Shown here piece after piece: positions 1-7,684 of a DNA stretch of 64,000 nucleotides. This DNA is from CAZXYS01 sp964645005. Lineage in GTDB: Bacteria; Bacteroidota; Ignavibacteria; Kapaibacteriales; UBA2268. The DNA lies in NCBI GenBank assembly GCA_964645005.1, contig CAZXYS010000009.1:48221-112220 (forward strand), in the 5' to 3' direction. The position numbers and the translations under genes are program-made. The notes below the pieces were generated by a model, which was given only the letters and a program-made list of their open reading frames with translations, ran no database searches and had not been told where the DNA came from. Position 1 is the stretch's first letter. Each line of letters starts with the position of its first letter.

Positions 1-1
1 G

Positions 2-226
2 GATTTCGCTGATTCAGTGGAAGATATTGATCTTCGGAAAAAACTCAATAATGCATTGTACAGATCAAAGCCTTTCGCTCATTTCAAAAATATATTGAGT
101 AATGCTGAAGATTATCGGCAAAAATGGTTCGATTTCAAGAGTGCAAGATATATTGAACATGTTAAGTTCATGATTGAAGCTAATGAAGTTTTCGATGAAG
201 ATAAAGACACTACGGATTGGGAATAA
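2..226 (+). CDS. UPF0158 family protein, C-terminal fragment (cut by window edge)
   Basis: The reading frame is open to the left edge of the window, so only the last 74 codons are visible. The GTG at 17 is internal. The visible part carries the pattern typical of the UPF0158 C-terminus: short acidic helix, then L..AL...KPFAHFK, then a W-F-x-F segment (YRQKWFDFKSARY). This family has no established biochemical role. The stop codon overlaps the ATG of the next gene (TAATG), so the two are probably translationally coupled. Family assignment rests on recalled motif resemblance only. Confidence 0.6.
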   Translation, partial: DFADSVEDIDLRKKLNNALYRSKPFAHFKNILSNAEDYRQKWFDFKSARYIEHVKFMIEANEVFDEDKDTTDWE

Positions 227-588
227 TGAAACTTACTAAACATAATAAGTCTATTATAGAGAACGAATGCAAACCTTTAATTGATAAATTCAAGGACGAA
301 TACATACCGGAAAATCCGGATAAAACTTTTAATTATTTGTTTGATGTTTATTTGAAATGGCGGGGGAACAATCTGTACTTTTGCTCAAAGTACAGGTCAG
401 AAGCGCCCAATCGACTAGTTAACGAATTTGAGGAACAATTTCTAAGATTCCAATTTCATGAAAAAGACAGCATAGTTTTTTCATATATGAGACATACCGG
501 TCGATGGCATGTCATCGGCGTAGATATGACACTAAAGGACTGTCTTGACATGATAGAAAAAACGCCGACATTTCATCCGCTATCATAA
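226..588 (+). CDS. Small conserved-looking hypothetical protein (120 aa)
   Basis: The ATG at 226 overlaps the stop of the UPF0158 gene, which makes it a better start than the in-frame TTG at 217. The protein is soluble and charged, with no signal peptide or membrane segment. It has a hydrophobic and aromatic core (FNYLFDVYLKWRGNNLYF) and ends in a TGRWHVIGVDMTLKDCLDMI segment. I do not recognise the family. Stop-start overlap suggests it works with the upstream UPF0158 protein, but neither has a known role. A good ribosome-binding site for a third, broken gene follows at 601. Confidence 0.6.
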   Translation: MKLTKHNKSIIENECKPLIDKFKDEYIPENPDKTFNYLFDVYLKWRGNNLYFCSKYRSEAPNRLVNEFEEQFLRFQFHEKDSIVFSYMRHTGRWHVIGVDMTLKDCLDMIEKTPTFHPLS

Positions 589-611
589 ATTTTTAATATT
601 AGGAGTATGTG

Positions 612-659
612 ATGCGATTCGGCGATGAGAGTGTTTACGGGAAGTTTGTGGTGGAGTAA
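612..659 (+). pseudogene. 15-codon ORF with strong RBS: probable truncated third gene of the UPF0158 operon
   Basis: AGGAG at 601–605 lies six bases before ATG 612, a better ribosome-binding site than most real genes here. The frame reads MRFGDESVYGKFVVE and then stops. Four bases after the stop a dispersed hairpin repeat begins (663–691; second copy at 33899–33930). The simplest reading is that a third operon gene lost its body and only its first 15 codons remain. A genuine micro-peptide is possible but not supported by anything else. Confidence 0.3.
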
Positions 660-672
660 GGCTTCAGATGTG

Positions 673-691
673 CCACACCTACAAGGTGTGG
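673..691. repeat. Dispersed hairpin repeat (copy 1)
   Basis: Perfect 8-bp arms CCACACCT/AGGTGTGG around ACA. The hairpin plus its left flank (CAGATGTGCCACACCT) recurs at 33901–33930 inside the 5' end of the TonB-receptor ORF. It has no T-run of its own and lies just before the stronger terminator at 705–740. Confidence 0.6.
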
Positions 692-704
692 TAAATATAG
701 ACAT

Positions 705-740
705 AAAATCAACCTCAGGGTTAACCCTGAGGCTGATTTT
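705..740. terminator. Bidirectional Rho-independent terminator
   Basis: Arms CCTCAGGG/CCCTGAGG around TTAA are extended by AAAATCA/TGATTTT with a single mismatch, giving a stem of about 16 bp. The outer arm supplies a T-rich tail on both strands. It lies between the rightward operon ending near 659 and the leftward carboxylase operon ending at 769, where a shared terminator is expected. Confidence 0.8.
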
Positions 741-768
741 GATTTTAAGAAATTTTTCACTTACCTAT

Positions 769-2334
769 CTACAGCGGTATATTTCCATGTTTCTTCGGCG
801 GATTTTTATCGACCTTGTTTTCCAGCATGTTGAAAGTGTCGATCAGGCGCGGGCGCGTGTACTTCGGCTCGATCACCTCGTCGATGTAGCCGTAGGAAGC
901 CGCGATGTACGGATTGGCGAATCTTTCTTCGAAATCCCGGATCAGTTCCTGCTCGCGTTTCTCAGGATCGTCGGCGTTTTCAATCTCTTTCTTGAAGATT
1001 ATCTCTACTGCGCCTTTGGGTCCCATAACGGCGAGTTCCGCCGTGGGCCAGGCGAAGTTCATATCACCGCGGATATGCTTGCTGTTCATGACGTCGTAAG
1101 CGCCGCCATAAGCCTTGCGGGTGATGACGGTGACTTTCGGCACGGTGGCTTCGCTGAAGGCATAGAGCAGCTTGGCGCCGTTCATGATAATGCCGCCCCA
1201 TTCCTGCTCTGCGCCGGGCATAAAGCCGGGGACATCCTCGAATACGAGAAGCGGAATGTTGAAAGCATCGCAGAAACGCACAAAACGAGCGCCTTTCCGC
1301 GATGAGTTAATGTCCAGGACGCCCGCCAGCACCGCCGGCTGATTTGCTATAACGCCGATGGAACGTCCGCCCAGATGGATAAAGCCTACAACTATGTTTT
1401 CCGCCCAGTCCTCGTGCACTTCGAGGAATTCGCCCTGATCGGCAACGCTCTTGATGGCTTCGCGTATATCGTAAGGCATGTTGGGGTTTTCGGGTACCAC
1501 GTAATTCAGCGATTCGTCGGCACGATCGACAGGATCGCTGTTTTCCATGAACGGCGGATCCTCTGCGTTGTTCGCCGGAATGAATGTTAACAGCTTATTG
1601 ACCAGCTTCATGGCTTCGAGGTCGTTATCGACGACGAAGTGCGCCACACCGCTTTTTGTGGCATGGGCATCGGCGCCGCCGAGGTCTTCGGAAGTAAAAT
1701 CCTCGTGGGTTACGGTTTTCACGACCTTCGGACCTGTCACGAACATGTATGAACTTTTGCGTACCATGATCGTGAAGTCAGTTATAGCGGGCGAATAGAC
1801 CGCGCCGCCGGCGCAGGGTCCCATAATTACCGAAATCTGCGGCACCACGCCGGAAGCCAGGGTATTCCTGAGGAAAATGTCAGCGTAGGCGCCGAGCGAG
1901 ATGACGCCTTCCTGCACGCGGGCGCCGCCGGAATCGTTCAGACCTATGACCGGCGCGCCGGTACGCATAGCCATATCCATGATCTTACATATTTTTCTAC
2001 CGTGCTCGGCTGCCAGCGAGCCGCCCAGCACCGTGAAATCCTGCGAGAAGATGAAGACTTTGCGTCCCCCCATATTCGCATAGCCGGTGACGACACCGTC
2101 GCCGAGGGGAACATTTTTATCCAGCCCGAGCTGTGTCGAGTGGTGGTGTGCGAGCGCATCCATCTCGCGGAAGGTGCCGCGGTCGATAAGCAGGTCAATT
2201 CTTTCGCGGGCGGTAAGTTTGCCTTTGGCGTGCTGTTTTTCGATACGGTCGGCACCGCCGCCCTGAGCGGCTTTTTCCAGCAGTTCGTACAGCTCTTGTA
2301 TCTTCTGGTCGCGTTTATCTTGCTTTTTTCCCAT
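769..2334 (-). CDS. pccB: Acyl-CoA carboxylase, carboxyltransferase subunit (propionyl-CoA carboxylase beta / MmdA type)
   Basis: This 521-aa protein has the full length and both crotonase-fold halves of the biotin-dependent carboxyltransferase family. Visible motifs are GLNDSGGARVQEG (131–143) and GPCAGGAVYSPA (172–183) for the N-half oxyanion hole, and PLLVFEDVPGFMPG and KAYGGAYDVM in the C-half. The enzyme moves CO2 from carboxybiotin to an acyl-CoA in the cytoplasm; methylmalonyl-CoA decarboxylase subunits look the same. It is the last gene of a leftward operon with the biotin carrier 85 bp upstream and the biotin carboxylase further upstream. No membrane pump subunits are visible, so a carboxylase is more likely than a sodium-pumping decarboxylase. 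The choice between propionyl- and acetyl-CoA is inferred. Confidence 0.9.
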   Translation of the reverse strand: MGKKQDKRDQKIQELYELLEKAAQGGGADRIEKQHAKGKLTARERIDLLIDRGTFREMDALAHHHSTQLGLDKNVPLGDGVVTGYANMGGRKVFIFSQDFTVLGGSLAAEHGRKICKIMDMAMRTGAPVIGLNDSGGARVQEGVISLGAYADIFLRNTLASGVVPQISVIMGPCAGGAVYSPAITDFTIMVRKSSYMFVTGPKVVKTVTHEDFTSEDLGGADAHATKSGVAHFVVDNDLEAMKLVNKLLTFIPANNAEDPPFMENSDPVDRADESLNYVVPENPNMPYDIREAIKSVADQGEFLEVHEDWAENIVVGFIHLGGRSIGVIANQPAVLAGVLDINSSRKGARFVRFCDAFNIPLLVFEDVPGFMPGAEQEWGGIIMNGAKLLYAFSEATVPKVTVITRKAYGGAYDVMNSKHIRGDMNFAWPTAELAVMGPKGAVEIIFKKEIENADDPEKREQELIRDFEERFANPYIAASYGYIDEVIEPKYTRPRLIDTFNMLENKVDKNPPKKHGNIPL

Positions 2335-2419
2335 ATCAATTCCGATTTATTTACCAATTAATTATTCGCATTATCTTAATTCGTGTCAATTCGTGAAATT
2401 AGTGTCTGGAATTAGAGTC

Positions 2420-2944
2420 TCACTCTTCCGCATGAATTTCCATCAGCACCGCATTTTTCTCTACCGCCTGTCCCGTTTCGACTTTAATATTCTTGACAAT
2501 ACCGGCGGCGGGCGCTTTGATAGAGTTTTCCATCTTCATGGCTTCGACTATCACGAGCGGGGCTTCCTTATCGACATGTTGCTCTTCCTCGACCATGGTT
2601 TTGACGACCATGCCGGGCATGTGCGATTTGATCTGAGTAATTCCCTCAGCGAGCGCCCCGCCAGCCTGCCTGATGAAGTGCTTAAGCAGCTTGCTAAGCT
2701 CATCGGTGACGGTGAACTCGAAGGCGAGCCCGTCAACGTAGATCGTGCTGGTGCCTTCCCAGTCTAGGTCGAACTCGATAGTGTAGAGCTTGTTATTGAC
2801 GCTTAGCGAGTGGATATGTTCGCTGATTTCTTTAAGCGTCTCGATATGATACTTATTGCCGTTCATGACAATGCTGCCCGGCTCGTTTTTCACGAATTCA
2901 GCCTCGTACTCGTTATCTTCGATTTGTATGATTATGTCGGACAT
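2420..2944 (-). CDS. Biotin carboxyl carrier protein of the acyl-CoA carboxylase
   Basis: This 174-aa protein has a C-terminal biotinyl domain (about 105–172). The biotin motif EAMKMEN is at 134–140, so Lys137 is the expected biotinylation site. PxPG-like and GQAVEKNAVLMEI segments complete the domain. The first 100 residues form a separate beta-rich and helical domain, like the linker regions of multi-subunit propionyl-CoA carboxylases. It shuttles carboxybiotin between the biotin carboxylase (4691–6187) and the carboxyltransferase (769–2334). A 418-bp gene-free gap separates it from the upstream PP-loop gene, so it may also have its own promoter. Confidence 0.9.
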   Translation of the reverse strand: MSDIIIQIEDNEYEAEFVKNEPGSIVMNGNKYHIETLKEISEHIHSLSVNNKLYTIEFDLDWEGTSTIYVDGLAFEFTVTDELSKLLKHFIRQAGGALAEGITQIKSHMPGMVVKTMVEEEQHVDKEAPLVIVEAMKMENSIKAPAAGIVKNIKVETGQAVEKNAVLMEIHAEE

Positions 2945-3362
2945 TTATGCCTCTGTGTATATTATTTATAACTTTTTCAGTAATTTCAGTCTTGCTGTTT
3001 AAACTATTTAATTGTAATAGCTTAATTGATTTATCCTGATAAAATAAATTTATCAATCATTAAATATAAGAAAAAAAGCGTAATGAGCAAAGAAGATTGC
3101 TTTTAAAATTGGATTTCCTAATAGAAAATTGAATATATCTGACTTAATTAAAAATTTATGGGGGAGCGGCTAACGGTTAGCTGTTTTTGAGAGTTCTAAG
3201 TTTTAAATTGAGAATTTTCAACTCGAAGCGCAAGAAGAAAAATGTCCGTATTGCTGAATAATTTCGGATTTTACAATTTAAATGGACTTTTAATTGCGGG
3301 CACATGCAAATGCAATTTTTGTATTTTGAATTTATGTAAAAAGAGGGAAATTTTCTTAAGTT
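2945..3362. other. AT-rich gap inside the carboxylase operon
   Basis: No convincing gene was found on either strand; a rightward 64-codon frame from 3242 runs antisense into the PP-loop gene. The sequence is much richer in A+T than the flanking carboxylase genes. A small dyad GCTAAC/GTTAGC near 3168–3180 is followed by TGTTTTTG on the plus strand. The gap may hold a promoter for the biotin carrier gene, but I cannot point to a clear one. Confidence 0.5.
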
Positions 3363-4664
3363 TTAATTCACATTTTCAACACAAATATCCTCCGAAACAA
3401 TATTTCGCAGAATTGACTCAAGATATGGAACCATAGTGTCATCAACCTGCAGGCAGCCTTCGCAATCACCGCCCATTTTAATTTTCAATTCATTACCCTG
3501 AAAATCTATTATTTCTATAGAACCGCCGTCACGCTCTATTTCGAAAGATATGATTTCAAATATTTTACGGATAGCGCCGAGCTTTCCGCCTTCTTTCTCT
3601 ATACTTATCGTTCCCAATTCATTTATCTTCTCTTCAGTTAGTGCAGGTTCCCAGTAGTTAAGAATATGAATATCTTTTTTCAAATACTCAGGCTCAATCC
3701 CTAAAAAATCATGAAATTCACTTAGTTTATCCTCGTCAAAATTGTCTAATCTTTCGATTTCCTTACCAATTCTGTCTTGATATTCACTCTGGGAAATTTG
3801 TTTATCCCTCAACAAAGCGGACGCCATCAGCATTGATGATGTCACCCCGTTTTGTTTGTATTTGTAATAGCTGATAGCGGGATATAACCTGCAATCGATT
3901 TTTGCATCACCGTGTTCCGAAGGTTCCCATCCCAATTCGGACTGAAGTGCATTAAGTACTTCATTATAATCGTAATTAAAGTAATTAAAAATTGACACTG
4001 GATTTATTCTCTGTTGCTTTCTAATGTTTTTATTGCAGTATTTATCTATGATTTCCGGTTGTACGGATCCTGACAGTACCTTCCTGAAAATATCTTCCAT
4101 ACAATATCTTTTGCTGCCGTAAATAGGAGCATTTTCCAATTTGCCGACACCGCCGATCAGCACCAGTTCCAAGCCTTCATTAGCGGCAGTTTGGCAGACA
4201 GCGGTATTTATACCATGATTGCAGACAGTGCACATATTTTTTGTTTTAAGAAAAAATTCTCTGTATAATGTTCTCAATTCGTCTTTACTCGGGCTGATTG
4301 CAATATGATCTACATTTAAATTATCTACGGCTTTTGTTATGTTTTCTCTTGCAAGCTGCGTTTGAAGCCCATTGTCAAAAGTAACCGCCAATGGTCTCAT
4401 GCCGAATTTCTTTTTTGCGAGATACAGAACATAAGTACTGTCTTTGCCACCGCTCAACGGTACTAAACAATCATATTTTCCATCTTTGTTTTTATCTCTG
4501 TAATAGTCAAGAATTTTAATTAGTTTCCTTTGTTTCTTATGATAGTCTCTGTGTCCCCACTTTGTTTCATATACGGAACAAAAAATACATTCATGATTAA
4601 AGTTAATATGTGTTTCGGGAATAGAAATAAGACATTTCTTACATTGCACATTCTCTTCTGTCAT
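3363..4664 (-). CDS. PP-loop ATPase (N-acetyl sugar amidotransferase/WbpG-like) fused to a NifU-type C-terminal domain
   Basis: The 433-aa protein starts with a Cys4 zinc-finger-like module (C8, C11, C26, C29), as in PseA/WbpG/WbuX sugar amidotransferases. A PP-loop follows (SGGKDS, 71–76), then the ALAVTFDNG-type adenine-binding region. The family core runs to about residue 350. Residues 369–433 match the NifU C-terminal domain closely: RDGG at 378–381, then CEGC (401–404), a following T-M helix and a VSEDI end. NifU domains hold or transfer labile Fe-S clusters. It starts 26 bp after the biotin carboxylase gene with AGGTGG before the ATG, so it is co-transcribed with carboxylase genes. The fusion and its location are both unusual. 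ATP-dependent sulfur or amide transfer is the family-level expectation; the substrate is unknown. Confidence 0.75.
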   Translation of the reverse strand: MTEENVQCKKCLISIPETHINFNHECIFCSVYETKWGHRDYHKKQRKLIKILDYYRDKNKDGKYDCLVPLSGGKDSTYVLYLAKKKFGMRPLAVTFDNGLQTQLARENITKAVDNLNVDHIAISPSKDELRTLYREFFLKTKNMCTVCNHGINTAVCQTAANEGLELVLIGGVGKLENAPIYGSKRYCMEDIFRKVLSGSVQPEIIDKYCNKNIRKQQRINPVSIFNYFNYDYNEVLNALQSELGWEPSEHGDAKIDCRLYPAISYYKYKQNGVTSSMLMASALLRDKQISQSEYQDRIGKEIERLDNFDEDKLSEFHDFLGIEPEYLKKDIHILNYWEPALTEEKINELGTISIEKEGGKLGAIRKIFEIISFEIERDGGSIEIIDFQGNELKIKMGGDCEGCLQVDDTMVPYLESILRNIVSEDICVENVN

Positions 4665-4690
4665 TGTCCACCTGTTGATCCTGCCAAATT

Positions 4691-6187
4691 TTACATAAGC
4701 TTCCTCGTCCTGCCAACCTGTTTCCAGACGCTGCCGTCCTGGCTTGGCTGCTCGAATGTCTTTACCACCTTGAATTTGCGGTAGCCGAAAGAGGCGATGG
4801 CTGCGACGAGTTCTTCGTATTCCTTCTTCATTTCGTTCAGGGTGTCCACGCTGAAGTGCTGATCGATGAAGCTCGTATCGAAATAGCCGTTGCGGAAAAC
4901 TTCGTTGCGCATGACCGCCAATTCGAACGGGATTGTCGTTACCAGACCCTTTATGCGGTAATTGCGCAGTGCGCGTTCCATGCGATCGATAGCTTCCTGG
5001 CGGTTGTTGCCCCAGACTACGAGCTTCGCCAGCATGGGATCGAAGTTGACATCAATCCGAGAGCCGGTCTCTACGCCGCTGTCAACACGTACACCGAAAC
5101 CGCCCGGTTCGCGCAGATAGTTGATCTTGCCAATCATCGGCATGAAGTTGTTGAACGGATCTTCAGCATAGATGCGGCATTCTATGGAATTGCCGTTCCA
5201 GGTTATGTCTTCCTGAGAGAATGAAAGCTTTTTGCCGTAAGCAACATTGATCTGCTCTTTGACGAGGTCAATCTGCGTTACCATTTCCGTTACGGGGTGC
5301 TCGACCTGCAGGCGCGTGTTCATCTCGAGGAAATAAAATTCCTTGTTCTTGTCAAAAAGGAATTCCACCGTGCCTGCGTTGACATATTCTACGGCGCGAG
5401 CCGCTTCTATAGCTACATTGCCCATGCGGTGGCGCAATTCCTCGTCCAGAACTGTCGAGGGCGCTTCCTCGATGACCTTCTGGTGGCGGCGCTGGATCGA
5501 GCAGTCGCGTTCGCCGAGGTGCGCGTAGTTGCCGTGCTCGTCGCCGATTATCTGTATCTCGATATGCTTCGGATTTTCGATGAATTTCTCGATATAGATA
5601 GAATCATCGCCGAAGGCATTGCCAGCCTCGCGCTGGGCAGCCTGGAATTCATCGTCGAAATCTCCTTCCCGGGCGACTTTGCGCATTCCCTTGCCGCCGC
5701 CGCCGGCAGCCGCTTTCAGCAGGATAGGATAGCCTATGGTGGAAGCAATCTCGCGCGCTTTGCCGAGATCGGTGATCTTCTCTTTGGTACCGGGGACTAT
5801 CGGTACACCCGCAGCAGACATGATCTCGCGTGCGCGGGTTTTGTTGCCCATTGCATTTATGGCGAAATTGTTTGGTCCGATGAATTTCATATCCGCTTCA
5901 TCGACCGCTTTCGCAAAATTGGCATTTTCCGAAAGGAAGCCGTAGCCGGGATGGATAGCTTCACAGCCGCTTTCCTGCGCAATATTAATCACCTGCTCGA
6001 TGTCCAGGTAGCCTGCTTTGGGCGTCTGTGCATCGAGTTTATAGGCATAATCGGCGTAATGCACGAACGGCTGCGCAATGTCAACGTCATGATAGACTGC
6101 GACAGTCTCGATACCCATCTCGCGTGCAGCCCGCATTATCCTTACCGCTATCTCGCCGCGGTTTGCTACAAGTATTCGCTTAAACAT
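4691..6187 (-). CDS. accC: Biotin carboxylase subunit of acyl-CoA carboxylase
   Basis: The 498-aa ATP-grasp enzyme carboxylates biotin on the carrier protein using bicarbonate and ATP. The N-terminus (KRILVANRGEIAVRIMRAA) is the family signature. Also visible are the glycine-rich lid (AAAGGGGKGMR), HIEIQIIGDEHGN, the ERDCSIQRRHQKVIEEAPS segment and EMNTRLQVEHPVTE. About 45 residues beyond the usual 450 form a C-terminal extension ending in WKQVGRTRKLM. It is the first gene of the leftward operon; the 443-bp upstream region (6188–6631) must hold its promoter. A heteromeric propionyl-CoA carboxylase alpha subunit is the most likely role. Confidence 0.92.
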   Translation of the reverse strand: MFKRILVANRGEIAVRIMRAAREMGIETVAVYHDVDIAQPFVHYADYAYKLDAQTPKAGYLDIEQVINIAQESGCEAIHPGYGFLSENANFAKAVDEADMKFIGPNNFAINAMGNKTRAREIMSAAGVPIVPGTKEKITDLGKAREIASTIGYPILLKAAAGGGGKGMRKVAREGDFDDEFQAAQREAGNAFGDDSIYIEKFIENPKHIEIQIIGDEHGNYAHLGERDCSIQRRHQKVIEEAPSTVLDEELRHRMGNVAIEAARAVEYVNAGTVEFLFDKNKEFYFLEMNTRLQVEHPVTEMVTQIDLVKEQINVAYGKKLSFSQEDITWNGNSIECRIYAEDPFNNFMPMIGKINYLREPGGFGVRVDSGVETGSRIDVNFDPMLAKLVVWGNNRQEAIDRMERALRNYRIKGLVTTIPFELAVMRNEVFRNGYFDTSFIDQHFSVDTLNEMKKEYEELVAAIASFGYRKFKVVKTFEQPSQDGSVWKQVGRTRKLM

Positions 6188-6631
6188 TTACAATCCCAAA
6201 TTTATCTTTGAATCATTTTGTTTTAGTTAACAATAATTTATAGAAAGTCCAAAATGTAAAATTATAAATATAAAAATTTTTGTTTTGAAGATAAAGAACT
6301 TATTGCTGTCTGGTTTATAGTGCCGGCTATATTACCGAACAACTATGGGTATCCCGTAGGGATTGAACGTTTGTAGAATTCGCGGGAAACTGTGCTTCCC
6401 AAATCGGAATTTGGGAAGCAGGGCGGTAGAAGGTCGATAAAGCTTAGTAGTAATTACTATAACACTATAGTAAAATTATCTTTTTTTAATAATATTTTAA
6501 AAAAAGCTAAAAAAAATTTGGTAGTGTCTTTTTTTATTTTTAATAGGCAATTAGTCGAACATACACAAATTAAAAATCGGCTTTTTTTAAAAAAATAAAC
6601 AAAATTACTCACTAAATTATGAGGTGAAGCC
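6188..6631. other. Divergent intergenic region with dispersed repeats
   Basis: The region separates the leftward carboxylase operon from a rightward secreted-protein pair. It holds a palindromic GTATCCCGTAGGGAT-type segment near 6350–6363, the 46-nt hairpin repeat at 6379–6424, the 10-bp palindrome AGTAATTACT near 6449–6458, and long A/T runs. A 68-codon rightward frame across the hairpin (6392–6598) looks spurious. Promoters for both flanking transcripts should lie here but are not individually recognisable. Confidence 0.5.
6379..6424 (+). repeat. 46-nt hairpin repeat, left copy
   Basis: Direct repeat of 9015–9060 with one mismatch in 46 nt. It contains a perfect 11-bp stem GCTTCCCAAAT/ATTTGGGAAGC with a CGGA loop (6394–6419). 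Together the two copies bracket the AT-rich gene pair 6632–8842. Confidence 0.85.
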
Positions 6632-7669
6632 ATGAAATATTATTATGCAATTTATACAACAATATTTACTTCCTTAGTTTTTTTGTTCAGTATTCCAACA
6701 GCAAAATCTCAAATTCCGGATTGTTTGCCAGGACACAATGAACTAGCATTTCCTTTTGAAAGATTGGAAAATATTCCGCCATATTCTACAGATATGCCTT
6801 ATGATGTATTATTAGGGTATATAGCAGTTGATTCTGCAAAGAATCATGCTTCTTATGAGGAATTCATAAATTTCATAAATCCACAAACATACAATGATAC
6901 TATCAAATATATGATGAAACATTATTACCAAATGGTTGATTATGATCCAATAAAATTTGCTTTGTACAGAAATCATGATAGCTCTGACTTTCATCCATTA
7001 CCTGTGAGTATTCAGCGTGAAAAGTTTTTTAAGAAATTATTTGGAATTGTTCCGCACTGCGGAGATTATATATTAACGCTGTCGGATATAATAGCACATA
7101 TTAGAGTAGTTGACACAACCAGGAAAATTGACACAGTGACAACAGCAATATACCCAAGATCTATGATTGTAACATCAGAAATATTAGATACAATAAAGGG
7201 TAATAGAATTCCTGCTTGCGTTGATTTCAATCCCCCAATCTATGAAAGAAAACAAAAACCAAACAAAACCATGAGTTTACCTAATAATTGTCTTCAATTT
7301 GAATTTGCTTTGGATTGGCCTAGAGGAAAAGTAGATGGTAGTATGGTTTTAGCTGGAGATGATGGATTACCATGGACAAATATAAAACCAAAGCTTGTTG
7401 ATTCGACAGATACTCCATGGATAGTTGAGAATAAGGAATATATTGTCTTTTTAAAATTAATTCTAACTTGTAAGGGTGAAAACAATATTTATTACACCTT
7501 ATTTCCATGCGGATATGGATGCTCTATGACTTATGGTATGTTTCCTATAAATGAGGGAATAGTCTATGATCCCGAAAATGAATTTGGTGTTGGAAACAAC
7601 TTAACTGTACAGGAATTTAAAAACGCTTTAAATAATAGAATTCAAGAAATTACTACTTATGGGGAATAA
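6632..7669 (+). CDS. Secreted protein of unknown function (345 aa), AT-rich
   Basis: GAGGTGA precedes the ATG at a good distance. Residues 1–26 form a clear Sec signal peptide (basic start, hydrophobic LVFLFSIP core, cleavage near AKSQ). The mature part holds several Cys residues (for example DCLPG, PHCGD and PCGYGCSMTYG) that could form disulfides, and no membrane segment. I do not recognise the family. The C-terminus has no obvious type IX sorting domain. The gene is visibly richer in A+T than the chromosome around it. It lies 15 bp before the next secreted protein and inside a pair of direct repeats, so the two may have arrived together. Confidence 0.65.
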   Translation: MKYYYAIYTTIFTSLVFLFSIPTAKSQIPDCLPGHNELAFPFERLENIPPYSTDMPYDVLLGYIAVDSAKNHASYEEFINFINPQTYNDTIKYMMKHYYQMVDYDPIKFALYRNHDSSDFHPLPVSIQREKFFKKLFGIVPHCGDYILTLSDIIAHIRVVDTTRKIDTVTTAIYPRSMIVTSEILDTIKGNRIPACVDFNPPIYERKQKPNKTMSLPNNCLQFEFALDWPRGKVDGSMVLAGDDGLPWTNIKPKLVDSTDTPWIVENKEYIVFLKLILTCKGENNIYYTLFPCGYGCSMTYGMFPINEGIVYDPENEFGVGNNLTVQEFKNALNNRIQEITTYGE

Positions 7670-7684
7670 TTTAAAGGTGTGATA

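Noticed and set aside
625..1305. Long antisense frame (226 codons) over the carboxyltransferase gene
   Set aside because: It is a codon-bias shadow of the well-supported leftward gene, with no motif and no ribosome-binding site.
3242..3436. Rightward 64-codon frame before the PP-loop gene
   Set aside because: It overlaps the end of the PP-loop gene antisense and shows no signal, domain or good ribosome-binding site.
5297..6211. Antisense frame of 304 codons over the biotin carboxylase gene
   Set aside because: Shadow of a conserved gene; the translation has low complexity and no recognisable domain.
6392..6598. Rightward 68-codon frame in the divergent region
   Set aside because: It begins inside the dispersed hairpin and reads through A/T runs.
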